A stretch of DNA of 64,000 nucleotides, taken from Campanula takesimana. Taxonomy: Eukaryota; Streptophyta; Magnoliopsida; Asterales; Campanulaceae. Position 1 is the stretch's first letter; each line of letters opens with the position of its first letter. Under the pieces are notes generated by a model, which was given only the letters and a program-made list of their open reading frames with translations, did not search any database and was not told the origin of the DNA. The translations under genes were made by a program, and so were the position numbers. The stretch is taken from the NCBI GenBank assembly GCA_026119855.1, contig JAOWBW010000304.1, forward strand, positions 1,178,001 to 1,242,000. Direction: 5' to 3'. This document shows, piece by piece, positions 33,580-46,065 of the stretch.

Positions 33580-34658
33580 TCAGTTCATCAAGTCCATAAA
33601 CACGGCGGGTGCATTAGTCAACCCAAACGGCATAACCAAGAATTGATAATGACCGTACCGGGTGCGAAAAGCAGTCTTCTGAACATCATCCGATCGAATC
33701 TTTAGTTGATGGTACCCACTCCTCAAATCGAGTTTAGAAAACACAACTGAGCCTTGAAGTTGATCGAACAAATCATCAATATGCGGTAGGGGGTATATAT
33801 TCTTCACCGTCACCTGATTTAACTTCCGGTAGTCAATACACAATCTCAAGGAACCGTCTTTCTTCCGCACAAACAAAACCGGTGCTCCCCACGGGGAAAC
33901 ACTAGGGCGGATAAACCCTCGATCAAGCAACTCTTGCAACTGAACCTTTAGTTCCTTCAACTCTGCTGGAGCCATTCTATACGGTGCTTTCGAGATCGGA
34001 GCTGTACCCGGTAAAAGATCTATACAAAACTCTATCTCACGATCGGGAGGCATATTATATTTGGAAGAGAAAACATCGGGAAATTCCCGTACCACTCGAA
34101 CACTTTCCAAACCAGGGGATTCCTTCTTGGTGTCTAACACACTAGCCAAGTAACCCTCACAACCACGATGCAATAATTTTCTCGCTTTCACATAAGAAAT
34201 TAAACGAACATTTCTACTCAAAGGACTAGCCTCAAAAATAAACTTAGGCACGTCGGGAATAGAAAAAGTAACAACTTTCTTACGACAATCAACAGAAGCA
34301 TGAAACTTGCTCAACCAATCCATACCCAAAATAACATCAAAGTCTTGAATTGGAAGGACTACCAAGTCCGCACATAAGACACGACCACAAATAACCACAT
34401 AACAAGCACGAAATACTCTATCAGATATCAAGCATTCTCCTATAGGGGTCGACACCTCTAGCACATAAGGTAAAGACTCAAATGCAGCATTTAGCAAGGA
34501 AGCAAATTGCACAGATATGTAAGAATGCGATGATCTTGGATCTACTAACGCACGTGCTCTCACATTAGAGACAGAAACAATACCTCCAATAACGGATGGA
34601 TCATCGGTAGCTTGTTGTTGATTCATGGAAAATACCCTTCCTTGGACTTTGGGCTTTC
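33580..34658 (-). pseudogene. Protease and N-terminal RT of element C, cut by D
   Basis: Same frame as the next segment. The short stretch between TGA 33580 and TAG 33556 still encodes RT residues. It shows protease [11 protein letters not shown], where the active-site glycine seen in B is arginine; [15 protein letters not shown]; and [25 protein letters not shown] and [17 protein letters not shown]. The reading frame continues upstream into the D LTR for about a dozen unrelated residues, which marks the insertion point at 34658/34659. Confidence 0.9.
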
Positions 34659-37400
34659 TGTGAGAGCCCGCGCCCGTACCCGCGTGGGGATCCATGCGAA
34701 ACGCGGCTAGAATCCGCTCGGTTTCTTATAATGGTTACCCTACTTTGGTTTTGAAAAGAAGAGTCGCCACCTCATTTTATTTAGGAAAATAGAGATAAAA
34801 CCTTTTTGATTGAAAAGTTGGTTCGGGGGCTATGTTACGAGAGGAGAAGGTGTTAGGCACTCCGCTCGCCCTTTCGGTCTCTAGCATGCTTCCGCCTACG
34901 CTTGATTTTAGTTTGCCTTTTGAAAATGTGTTTTATGTCCTAACTTATAAAAAATGTGTATGTTTATGTATAAAGGAGTCTCCTATTCTAGGTCGATTCA
35001 TTTTATCACAACCGGGAACCGGTTTGGGTGGATTCCCGATTGGTTTTGAAAAAAGGTTTGAATCATATTTACAAGTATGAGCAATTAAAGGGGGAAGGGG
35101 GAATATTGTACAAATAATACAATTAGGTGAAAAATGGGAAATATCCCATGAAAGCAAATATCCAAGCCAAGGTTGATCTCCAAGTTCATGGGGCTGCTGT
35201 GGATCGCCATGGGTGTACCTGTGAATGACCTATCCAAAAACAGATCCAAAGCTTGGGATTAACTCCCAAGATGTTAGAGCACATGTATGAATTTTTTTTG
35301 GATTTATGGGTTGATATTTCATGCTCAAATCAGGTCAAGAACATTTATGTAAATTCCGCCCAGCAGAGGAAAAGATATCATAGCAGGTTTTGATGAGCAA
35401 TTTACACTATCATATCTTAATAATATGGAAAAGAATAAAACACAAAAGTTGAAGATCATATATTAAAAATAATGTGTACCAAGTTTCAAAGTCAGAAAGA
35501 AAGTTTTGGTTCTTCAAAAGTGATCTGACATTCGCATGTCAGAATCTGGGAAATATGAATCTGGAAGCAGGCACTTGATTTAGAAAATGGAAAGAAGCCT
35601 TTACAGAGGTCATAAAATTGTTTCAAAAGCATGAAAATATTAATTAGTCTTTTAAGAACAATTTTCATGTTTTGACTTTAACTAGAAAATCTAGTTTTGG
35701 TAGGGTTTTAGACTAGAAAACTCAGATTAGCCAAAACTGCAGCAAGCAAAGCAACATATTCGAGCTACGAAAATGACTACCAAAAAATGACCTATACATG
35801 GATTTAGACCACAAAACTTGGCAATAATCATATTAAGTATATAATGAACAAATTTCATGTTTAAAGACACATCTAGAAACGAATTTATGATTGAGTAAAA
35901 AGCTCATCAAAAGGCTTGGTTGAAACAGAACATGCTGGACAGATTATACATGGCATGAAGATTGAAATCAAAACATGGCATGGAGTCAGATAAAACCCAT
36001 ATAACTTGGGGAAATTATTTATTGATATATTATTAACATTATCATGTGTCTATTTATGAACAAACATAAACAAAAATGAGAATAAACAAGAAAGAAGGAG
36101 ATGAGGGCAGAATATACACATGCTGAGCAAATGGACTATATCTTGCTGAGATTTGAGATATAAAGCATGAGATTAACACCAAAATGAACTCAAGACATAT
36201 ATACACATGCTAGGACTGAAGTATGAACATTTAGAATATATAGAACATGTTTATTTACAAAGTAAAAACATAGATTACATAGGTAATAAGGGGAATCTAG
36301 TCACTAGTTGACTAGATTCCCAAACAACTCATTTAGACTTACATTTTATCAAATCTATGATATATAAAAAGGAAACTTACCTAGATTAAAAGAGGGTGGT
36401 GTGCTTCCTTTGTCTCCAAGGGAAGACTTTTTTTTTGTTTGATTGAAGTTGTTGTTGTGGTTGTGGTTGTGGTTGTTGTTGTTGTTGTTGTTGTTGCTTG
36501 TTGTTGTTGTTGCTTGAGATTCGAAGGGATTGTTTGAGGTGTTTGGGTGATGGTTTAGTAGTGGATATGTGGTGGAGGAGTGGTGGTAGTGGTGGTGGAA
36601 TGGTAGTAGTAAGAGCAAGAGTGAAAGTGTATGGAGGGAGTGTGTAGTGTAATGTGTGTGTTGAAATGAGTCAGCCCCTTTTCTTGGATCAACATGGGAG
36701 TATATGGAGGTGGGAGGTAAGTTTTCTTGGACCATAATGTCCCTAGGAGTAAGGGCAGTATGGGGGGTGAGTTGATGGCCCGAAATCATGCAAGAAGGGT
36801 GGAAAAATTGGCCAAAAATGATGGTGTTGTCTTGACTTTGTGTAATTTCCACTTTTTGAATGCCACTTGTCCATTTTTGGTTGATTTTTGGCCCATGTGA
36901 CCCCCCTCCCCCCCTAATGCAGCCATATGTCCAGGAAATGTGGGTGCTTTGACTTGGATGCATTGATATTTTCTCGGGCTCCATGTTCCCACTCCGCAAC
37001 AGCTTGCAACTGCTCCGTCGTGCGCGTTCCGGTGTCCCGGTTGTCCGCGGGTCCAACACAAAAGTTGCTCCTCGTATTATTCTGGTCATAATGGCATATC
37101 TATAATATGTTAATAAGTAAGGAAAGGAAGAAATATAATTTTAAATGCAATCGATGACCGGTAAAAGGCGTTCTAGGGGTGCGGGGCCCGCCGTAGGGTC
37201 CCGACGCTCAATTTTTGAAGAATACGCCTGTTTACTTGGTTTTGAGCCCTGATCATGAATTCAGGCTTGGTTTTTCCATCCGATGCACCGATAAGGCGGT
37301 CGGTAGTCCCGAACGGCCAAATCTGGGGTTTTAGGTCAATTGTCGCGCTTAGACCAATTTAAGGGTTTGGTTTTAGGGGTGCGAGATCGGGGTGTCTACA
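34659..37400 (-). repeat. 3' LTR of element D
   Basis: The plus-strand ends are TGTGAGAGCCC and GTGTCTACA. The first 1243 bp match 52083-53318 closely. It contains TTG/GTT-rich simple sequence near 36440-36515 and a sense-strand ORF of 244 codons at 36355-37089, described separately. Confidence 0.87.
36355..37089 (-). other. Sense-strand ORF within the D LTR, probably not a gene
   Basis: 244 codons, in the same direction as D. The C-terminal third is low complexity (His-, Ser- and Asn-rich, encoded by the TTG/GTT repeat). No recognisable domain. The other LTR copy is cut off before this point, so conservation cannot be judged here. Most likely a chance ORF through a microsatellite. Confidence 0.25.
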
Positions 37401-39097
37401 GAGCCCCTCGTCGAATTCACTTGTGATGTAAAGGGGATTTGATGATCCAATATAGACAACCGATCTCTTCTAGGGTTCGACGGCCGAGCCCAAAGTAGGG
37501 CTTCCTACGTATCCCTTGCGGGAATCAAGCCTCCGTAGTTCTACTCAAGCAAGCAAACAACAAGTATGGTCGAACCTGGGTTCCCAAGTTTCCTACGTAT
37601 CTCTTGCGAGAATCAGACCAATCGTAGTTCGGATGGATGCTGGGGATGCATTGAGAAACCGAATTCTCTTTGCTGGGGATTGGAATGGGTGAACGGCTTA
37701 TGGGTTGGTGAGATCACATACATCTCTGAGCCGGGGGTGAGGTAACACGATATTCGAAAGAACGTCCGACTGAAACTCTTGTTATCGAGCTGCCTACGTA
37801 TCCCTTTCGGGAATCAAGTCAGGGTGTAGTTCTGAGGGAGGTCCAACCCGAGCGCTCGAGTGGACCAGAGAGTAACCAAACATTCGAGGGGGTCAGATTC
37901 AGATAAATCCGAAAGGACCAGGGTAACCAAGCATTTCGAAAAGAAGGGGTGGTCATGCCTGAGGTGACAGGCTGCCTACGTATCCCGCATGGGAATCAGA
38001 CCAGTCACGTAGTTCAACGGGGAGATTCAACTCGAGCCTTCGAGCGAACCAAGAGGTAACCAAACATCATTCGAGGAGGTCGAATTCGGGGGTGACCGAA
38101 CAGACCTGGGAAAACAAATCATTGAAATGGAGGGTGATGACTTCTAGGGGGTTGGTCAGCCTATTAGTCAATGATATTGATGGGACTCTAGGGGGTTCGT
38201 CAGCCTATTGGTCAAAGATATTGAAGGGACTTCTAAGGGGTTCGTCGGCCTATCAGTCGAAGAGATGTCATTAGAGGGGTCTAATTCGGGGGTGCCAAAC
38301 AGACCAAAGTAACTGAATGTTTTGAAAAGGTCAATTTCGGGTGATAACCAAATTGACCGAAAGTAACCAAACTTTTCGAAAAGGTCAAATTCGGGTGTAA
38401 CCGAATAGACCGGAAGTAACCAAATGTTTTGAAAAGGTCAAATTCGGGCGCCCGAATAGACCGGAAGTAACCAAATTTTTTGAAAAGGTCAAATTCGGGT
38501 GTAACCGAATAGACCGGAAGTAACCAAATTTTTTGAAAAGGTCAAATTCGGGTGCCCGAATAGACCGGAAGTAACCAAATGTTTTGAAAAGGTCAAATTC
38601 GGGTGCCCGAATAGACCGGAAGTAACCAAATTTTTTGAAAAGGTCAAATTCGGGTGTAACCGAATAGACCGGAAGTAACCAAATTTTTTGAAAAGGTCAA
38701 ATTCGGGTACCCGAATAAACCAGAAGTAACCAAATTTTTTGAAAATGTCAAATTCGGGTGTAACCGAATAGACCGGAAGTAACCAAATTGTCGAAGGTCA
38801 GATTTGGATAAATCCGAAAAAGACCGGAGGGGAACCAAATAGTCGAGGGTCAGATTCGGATAAATCCGAAAAAGACCGGAGGGGAAGCAAATTTTAAGAC
38901 TCAGGATACTCTACAGATTAAGAGAAGTATCGTGAAAAGAGATTCGAGGATGCTGCAGGTCGAGATTTTACTCCGATTCTTTAGATTTCGAGATTGCTTC
39001 GTGATGAGATCTGAGCCTCGCCTTACAGTGGAACACCATTAGGCGGGAACGGAGTTGATAAGTTTTGGGGCGCACCTGTTCAATCAAGAAACATTTG
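37401..39097 (-). other. Non-coding 3' region of D, first part
   Basis: Between the 3' LTR and element F. It starts with a purine-rich tract on the minus strand (GACGAGGGGCTC beside the LTR). It holds four hairpin motifs CTACGTA...ACGTAG or degenerate forms (37505, 37593, 37794, 37976), a set of GGGTTCGTCAGCCTAT-type short repeats near 38150-38250, and the 51-53 bp minisatellite at 38280-38890. No coding sequence seen. Confidence 0.7.
38280..38890. repeat. Minisatellite, units of about 51-53 bp
   Basis: About ten units with core GACCGGAAGTAACCAAA...TTTTGAAAAGGTC, alternating between a GTGTAACCGAAT and a GTGCCCGAAT or GCGCCCGAAT version. Several units hold self-complementary ATTCGGG...CCCGAAT; the copy at 38442-38457 is a perfect 16-bp palindrome. 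The outer units are more diverged. Confidence 0.88.
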
Positions 39098-41198
39098 CAA
39101 AGACGATCAACCTGCTCAGAAGATTCCCGCTACAACGGACCTCACAACGCTACCACTTGATTTCCTGGGGGGGGGTTAAGGAAAAACAATTTGAAACAAG
39201 AAACGGGGTGAGATAAAATCTCAGTAAGTTACTAAATGCATCTACATGGCATAATATCATGCAAATCAATTATATAACTGAGCAAGTAAATCATATAACA
39301 ACAAATGAGAAAGCTCCCTATCGCCAACCGTCCCATACCAGTTGGAAATAACGACTAACTCATCATGCAGCACATAAGACTGAAATAAACACGTTACAAA
39401 GGATACTGAGCCAAGGTTTAAACCAAAGGATATAACAATTGCTGCGCAGCTTGAACCAATTCCAATCAACCAATCTTCGTGTTAGCATAAACAGCTGAAG
39501 ACATCCAATCAACGTAGCAGCATAAGAGCTGAAGGAAACCAATCAACCAATCTTCATAGTAGCATAATAGCTGAAGAGAAAACCCCGGTACCGGAACCAA
39601 TAACAACAAGGGGACGATGACACACAGTCAAAGCCCAAAACCAATAGCTATAATGCTCACAAAGGGGCTAGCTCATCTCACATCCAAGGCCAATCTGGAG
39701 GAGGGTAATAATGGGGCATAACAATGGTCAAGAATTATAATGGACTCAGCTCATTGCCATTATAATCTTTCGCATCGCCCGAAACAAACACAAATACCAG
39801 CTGGACTTTCAAATAAATGCTAAGTAATAAAATACCAGCACGGTAAACAACTAAGGATTCCAAAGTAGGGAACCCTACCAATTAATCACCATAAAAGATG
39901 CAAACGATTACTCAAGAAGAGTTCAACAACAATAAACACAAGGAGTTTCTCATAAAAGAATCCAACAACGATAAACGAGATTGCTCATAGAGAGCCCAAC
40001 TACACTGACCATCAAAACATGATGACTCCAAGATAAGGCACATACCAAACACATCCTAAAGATGATACTCACAAGTTACTCGTAAAGTGTACAACCCAAA
40101 CGGTCGCTCACAAATAGTACATTGACTATTACCACAATGACCCTAACGTCTACTCATAAAGAGTACTACAACCAGGAACTCAACCATTTCTTTACACCTG
40201 GAATTCCAAATAGGAAATCCGGATAAATACACCTTAAGGCTAATCAAAACCACAGGTGCCCGATCCCGTATCACGCTTTACCAAAACCGCACACTACCAA
40301 ATAGCACTACTAAAACCGCACTACCAAACTGCCGCTAATAAACTGCCACTACCAAACTGCCCTACCAAACTGCCACTACCAAACTGCCACTACCACTACC
40401 AAACTGCCCTACCAAACTGCCACTACCAAACTGCCACTACCAAACTGCCACTACCAAACCGCACTACCAAAACCGCACTACTAAACCGCACTACCCACAC
40501 ACCGCAACTCTCAACCCACCATAGACGGCCGGAATTCGGCAAGAACACCTGGGTTTGTCAAAAATTCAACCCAAAACCTCACCCTTTCAAAACTACTCAA
40601 AATCAATACTTCTAACTAGCTTACCCAGGTACTAAAACGACTTCTAAACTCATAAAAGGTCTATACCACAACAACCAAACAACTCAAATCAAATAATGAT
40701 CCAAACTCATATTTTCACAAAATGGGTATAATGACAATTAACTCAAATTCCAACCAAGAAGTAATATTTATCAACAAAAGCATCAGATGAGTTTAGGATG
40801 AACATTTTAACATAAAATGGGGGAAAAGCTACTTAATTGGGATTTATCAAAGATGAGGGAATTTGAATTTTCTTGGTGATAAATGATCCTAGCGACGATC
40901 TTTTCTCAATAATGGAGGAGAGAGAGAGAAAAGACTGATAGTGATTTTGGGAGGGGGAGTATGCGCAGGGAAAGAGGGAGGGATGGGTATTAATAATTTA
41001 ATTCACCCAATTTACAAATTGGTCACTCAAAGTTATCCTATTCGAAAAATCCCCAAAGTTCAAATATGGCCAAACGACCCCCGAACTTTTATTTACACTA
41101 CGAACCTTAAAGTTTCAACATAGCAAAACTAACTCAAATAAATCATGAAAATGATTAAATAAGTAATAAACAAGGTGCCAAGGTTTCGGGTCGTTACA
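39098..41198 (-). repeat. 3' LTR of element F, outer end missing
   Basis: Matches 43939-46065 almost base for base, but the first 270 or so bases of the other copy are absent. Sequence left of 39098 is unrelated. A deletion at the D/F junction explains this. The 10-bp inverted repeat is at 39734-39743 and 39757-39766. Confidence 0.87.
40303..40500. repeat. CTACCAAACTGCCA minisatellite in the left F LTR
   Basis: Imperfect 11-14 bp units of ACTACCAAACTGCC, with CCGC variants at the ends. The homologous array at 45155-45360 has a different arrangement and copy number. The tandem gives a Tyr/Gln/Thr/Leu/Pro-rich ORF at 40256-40615 that is not a gene. Confidence 0.9.
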
Positions 41199-43651
41199 AT
41201 CTACCCTCCTTAAAAAGAATTCGCCCGCGAATTCACTCATCAAAATCACAACGCGCGGTCATAATGAGGCGACAAAATATCAATTCACATAAAGCACTCA
41301 TAACCTCTATCAAGTACCAATTAAATATTTCATACATCGCCCCCACGACTCAAATAAACCAACACATTTGAACACATACGCATCTCAAGTATACTCGTAT
41401 CAAACATTCTAAAGTTAACTTCCTCTTTCATCCCGAATTTCAAATTCTCAAGACTATCACTTGTTCACCAATTCTAAGACATAGCTGATTCGATCCTGAT
41501 TAGCATTACGCTCTCCATCAACCCTTAAATCATCAACATCCATGAGTTTTACTTTTCCGGTTCATCCGCACGCATTGACGATCTACACATCAACCCACGT
41601 AATCATACTACTACCCGAATAAATAAGAGAGGGAATAGGGCTAACGATTATTGTCACCCAAAGACTCAATGATGTACTCAAAAGTTTACCGTCATCAACT
41701 ATCCGATCAAATGAGATTCCACTACCACACTCACTTCCTCATGAGATAAAACATAATACAGTCATAATCTTTGAATTTCTCAACTACTTGCATTACCTCA
41801 TACTTAGTTATCTAAGGAGTTATATCCACCAACTCTTGATGTCTGTCATCAACGTTTCAACTTGGTCCCAAAATAGAATAAAATATATAATCCGCTAAGG
41901 CAATATCAACAGAATCACCACCAATCCCAAATCATAGATAGTTCCATTTATTAAGCGTTACTCCTCGAAACATATACAAATACTTTATCACCCAAAATCG
42001 TTACATACCTCCATCTCTATTTGGAAGCATCACTAGAGGTAATGGATTTATCAATTTTCGCTATAATGGAAAACTTAACATATCTCCAAGAAAACATAAC
42101 ACTGATCACACCTTTTAAGGTAACAGTGATACCAGCCCAAACCACGAAACTACATTAATACCGAAATTATTATCATTACATTACTCCAATCCTTGAAAGT
42201 TTAAAACAGTTCCAAGTACTCAGTAGTCCGCAAACAATCCAAATTTTATCTTCAAAAGATTTCCTCTAACTCCCATTTAAGTTAATAATCCGTGCTTATA
42301 TACCCAAATGAATTTTAACAAATTCTAAATCTTCAATGGCTAACCCAATTTAGACTTTCACGTGTACATTTATTAACCCAATATTACTTATGCTCAACAG
42401 TATTACCAACATAATAATCCAATTAGCGAATAACATTTCAACTGACCAAATGCAAAATCATTGCATCCTTTAATATGCCCAAGTATCTATACCCAACTTC
42501 CTTTACACATCCTTAATCCGAACGAGAAACGCCACAAAGAAAAGATCCAGAACCATGTAACAACTTTTTAACCAAAACCCAAAATGCCTTTAATATAGCC
42601 CGAGAATTTCTTACCTTCTCAAAATGCGTTTACTCCTTTAAATTTAACGCGCTTACCCTCATTAATGATTATAACTTCCACAATATACTCATAACTCATT
42701 TTGCTTTACTCAAATCCAGTCATGTACTAAAATGATCCCAAAAGTATCATAACTCAACTTCTTAATATAACCCATGATAATTTAAGTATTTCCGCATACT
42801 AAACAATTCCGATGCACTCACGAAGATGTACTAAAAGTAAAGAAAAATCTCCTATCAAGAAATTCTCAATTTGAATCTTTAACACTTTTAACCCAATCGA
42901 TACTATATGATCACTGATTCACCTATCAGTATTATATCCCATAACAACTCCTCAAATAACCTAGGTTCCCTATCGGTCAAACGACATATTGCACCCAATA
43001 TAAGTTATCCCAAGATTTCAAAATTAATATTGCCAACCGAATTAGCTAAATTCCCAGCACAACCTTATAATAAAGATTTTCTGATTTCAATATAGAACCT
43101 GAACATTATATATATACCTAGTATGCTCCTAAACAAGGTCAAACGTCTAATATAGAAATATTCACCACCCATCGATGGCACACAAGAAATTCGTAACACA
43201 TAGAAAACTAAACCATACCACTAAACTCATCAATATCCCGCATAGGTAACATAACTAAATCACCTTATATACCATAAGAAATCACGAAGTTCCGTATTCG
43301 AGAATACACTTCAATATAAATCCATGAATGATAACAAACATGCGGACATAGCACGAAACGTTGTCCACTTTACGAAATAGATATGCCAGAGTCTTCAAAA
43401 CTTGCACTCTCGATTCCCAAACCAACTGACCCCAAGGGGACCAACACTATTAACACCAATCCTATACTTGATATACCACAAGAGAAGAAACATTCGACGT
43501 CAATATCGCGACTCATAACTCAACCAACTTCTACCTTAACCTCATCTTTCAAGAAAACTTAGTTTTCTAAACCGCTCACAATTATAACACCCAAGTATTG
43601 AAAGCTATTCAATATCAGAGTTCTTATTCTCCTTCAAGATCTAAAACCATT
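41199..43651 (-). other. Internal region of element F, no genes seen
   Basis: A purine-rich tract on the minus strand (TTTTTAAGGAGGGTAGAT) adjoins the left LTR, then 2.4 kb of AT-rich sequence. I looked for gag, RT (FIDD or YxDD) and integrase motifs on both strands and saw none; ORFs are all under 65 codons. It is either a true non-coding internal domain or pol decayed beyond recognition. The near-identical LTRs favour the first. Confidence 0.65.
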
Positions 43652-43663
43652 GCTCTGATACCA
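43652..43663 (-). other. Primer-binding site of element F
   Basis: The minus strand reads TGGTATCAGAGC, two bases from the LTR at 43666. Confidence 0.88.
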
Positions 43664-43665
43664 AC

Positions 43666-46065
43666 TGTCGCGCCCCAGAAAATACTAAAATCCTTAAACA
43701 TAAAATTTACAAAATATTCATCTCCAAAATGCTAAATACCAAAACGGGCGCGTGAATTCTACTATAAACCAATACCAACAAACAATACCTCAACGAGATT
43801 ATAACTCGGAGACTAGAAACAAACGCGGAAGCAAGAACAGCTAATAACCAAATATCCAAAGTACAACTGTATATACAAAACACTGAACGACTACGAACCC
43901 ACAATAAAATACATAAAGGCTCCGAAGAGCAACTATCCCAAAGACGATCAACCTGCTCAGAAGATTCCTGCTACAACGGACCTCACAACGCTACCACTTG
44001 ATTTCCTGGGGGGTTAAGGAAAAACAATTTGAAACAAGAAACGGGGTGAGATAAAATCTCAGTAAGTTACTAAATGCATCTACATGGCATAATATCATGC
44101 AAATCAATTATATAACTGAGCAAGTAAATCATATAACAACAAATGAGAAAGCTCCCTATCGCCAACCGTCCCATACCAGTTGGAAATAACGACTAACTCA
44201 TCATGCAGCACATAAGACTGAAATAAACACGTTACAAAGGATACTGAGCCAAGGTTTAAACCAAAGGATATAACAATTGCTGCGCAGCTTGAACCAATTC
44301 CAATCAACCAATCTTCGTGTTAGCATAAACAGCTGAAGACATCCAATCAACGTAGCATCATAAGAGCTGAAGGAAACCAATCAACCCATCTTCATAGTAG
44401 CATAATAGCTGAAGAGAAAATCCCGGTACCGGAACCAATAACAACAAGGGGACGATGACACACAGTCAAAGCCCAAAACCAATAGCTATAATGCTCACAA
44501 AGGGGCTAGCTCATCTCACATCCAAGGCCAATCTGGAGGAGGGTAATAATGGGGCAAAACAATGGTCAAGAATTATAATGGACTCAGCTCATTGCCATTA
44601 TAATCTTTCGCATCGCCCGAAACAAACACAAATACCAGCTGGACTTTCAAATAAATGCTAAGTAATAAAATACTAGCACGGTAAACAACTAAGGATTCCA
44701 AAGTAGGGAACCCTACCAATTAATCACCATAAAAGATGCAAACGATTACTCAAGAAGAGTTCAACAACAATAAACACAAGGAGTTTCTCATAAAAGAATC
44801 CAACAACGATAAACGAGATTGCTCATAGAGAGCCCAACTACATAGAGAGCCCAACTACACTGACCATCAAAACATGATGACTCCAAGATAAGGCACATAC
44901 CAAACACATCCTAAAGATGATACTCACAAGTTACTCGTAAAGTGTACAACCCAAACGGTCGCTCACAAATAGTACATTGACTATTACCACAATGACCCTA
45001 ACGTCTACTCATAAAGAGTACTACAACCAGGAACTCAACCATTTCTTTACACCTGGAATTCCAAATAGGAAATCCGGATAAATACACCTTAAGGCTAATC
45101 AAAACCACAGGTGCCCGATCCCGTATCACGCTTTACCAAAACCGCACACTACCAAACAGCACTACTAAAACCGCACTACCAAACTGCCAAGCTAATAAAC
45201 TGCCACTACCAAACTGCCACTACCAAACTGCCACTACCAAACTGCCCCTACCAAACTGCCCTACCAAACTGCCCTACCAAACTGCCACTACCAAACTTCC
45301 ACTACCAAACTGCCACTACCAAACCGCACTACCAAAACCGCACTACTAAACCGCACTACCCACAGACTGCAACTCTCAACCCACCATGGACGGTCGGAAT
45401 TCGGCAAGAACACCTGGGTTTGTCAAAAATTCAACCCAAAACCTCACCCTTTCAAAACTACTCAAAATCAATACTTCTAACTAGCTTACCCAGGTACTAA
45501 AACGACTTCTAAACTCATAAAAGGTCTATACCACAACAACCAAACAACTCAAATCAAATAATGATCCAAACTCATATTTTCACAAAATGGGTATAATGAC
45601 AATTAACTCAAATTCCAACCAAGAAGTAATATTTATCAACAAAAGCATCAGATGAGTTTAGGATGAACATTTTAACATAAAATGGGGGAAAATCAACTTA
45701 CTTGGGATTTATCAAAGATGAGGGAATTTGAATTTTCTTGGTGATAAATGATCCTAGCGACGATCTTTTCTCAATAATGGAGGAGAGAGAGAGAGAAAAG
45801 ACTGATAGTGATTTTGGGAGGGGGAGTATGCGCAGGGAAAGAGGGAGGGATGGGTATTAATAATTTAATTCACCCAATTTACAAATTGGTCACTCAAAGT
45901 TATCCTATTCGAAAAATCCCCAAAGTTCAAATATGGCCAAACGACCCCCGAACTTTTATTTACACTACGAACCTTAAAGTTTCAACATAGCAAAACTAAC
46001 TCAAATAAATCATGAAAATGATTAAATAAGTAATAAACAAGGTGCCAAGGTTTCGGGTCGTTACA
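43666..46065 (-). repeat. 5' LTR of element F (full length)
   Basis: 2400 bp. The plus-strand ends are TGTCGCGCCCC and GGGTCGTTACA. The 10-bp inverted repeat is at 44572-44581 and 44595-44604. An 18-bp local duplication (ATAGAGAGCCCAACTAC) near 44825-44860 is absent from the other LTR. Confidence 0.88.
45155..45360. repeat. CTACCAAACTGCCA minisatellite in the right F LTR
   Basis: Counterpart of 40303-40500, with a different order and number of CCACTACCAAACTG and CCCTACCAAACTG units. Confidence 0.9.

Larger units (their letters stand above)
28867..34658 (-). mobile_element. Element C: Tekay-type chromovirus, 3' part
   Basis: Minus-strand relative of element B. It has a 3' LTR (28867-31169), polypurine tract, and chromodomain, integrase, RNase H, RT and protease in one frame with three stops. 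It is cut at 34658 by element D inside the gag-protease linker. Gag and the 5' LTR should lie beyond the right edge, after D and E. The LTR start TGTCACGACCCG is shared with B. Confidence 0.9.
39098..46065 (-). mobile_element. Element F: non-coding LARD-like relative of B and C
   Basis: Minus-strand element with LTRs at 43666-46065 (2400 bp) and 39098-41198 (truncated at its outer end by about 270 bp), a tRNA-iMet-type PBS and an AT-rich internal region of 2.45 kb with no recognisable coding sequence. The LTRs start TGTAACGACCCG in element sense and share conserved blocks with the B and C LTRs, so F is probably a non-autonomous derivative moved by Tekay-type proteins. The two LTRs are almost identical. 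It is inserted in the 3' half of D. Confidence 0.8.

Noticed and set aside
40256..40615. 119-codon ORF rich in Tyr, Gln, Thr, Leu and Pro (and its relative at 45111-45500)
   Set aside because: It is read through a minisatellite in the F LTR; repeat number differs between LTRs and no domain is seen.
41199..43651. Hidden pol inside F
   Set aside because: No RT, RNase H or integrase motif was found by eye on either strand; a profile search would be decisive.
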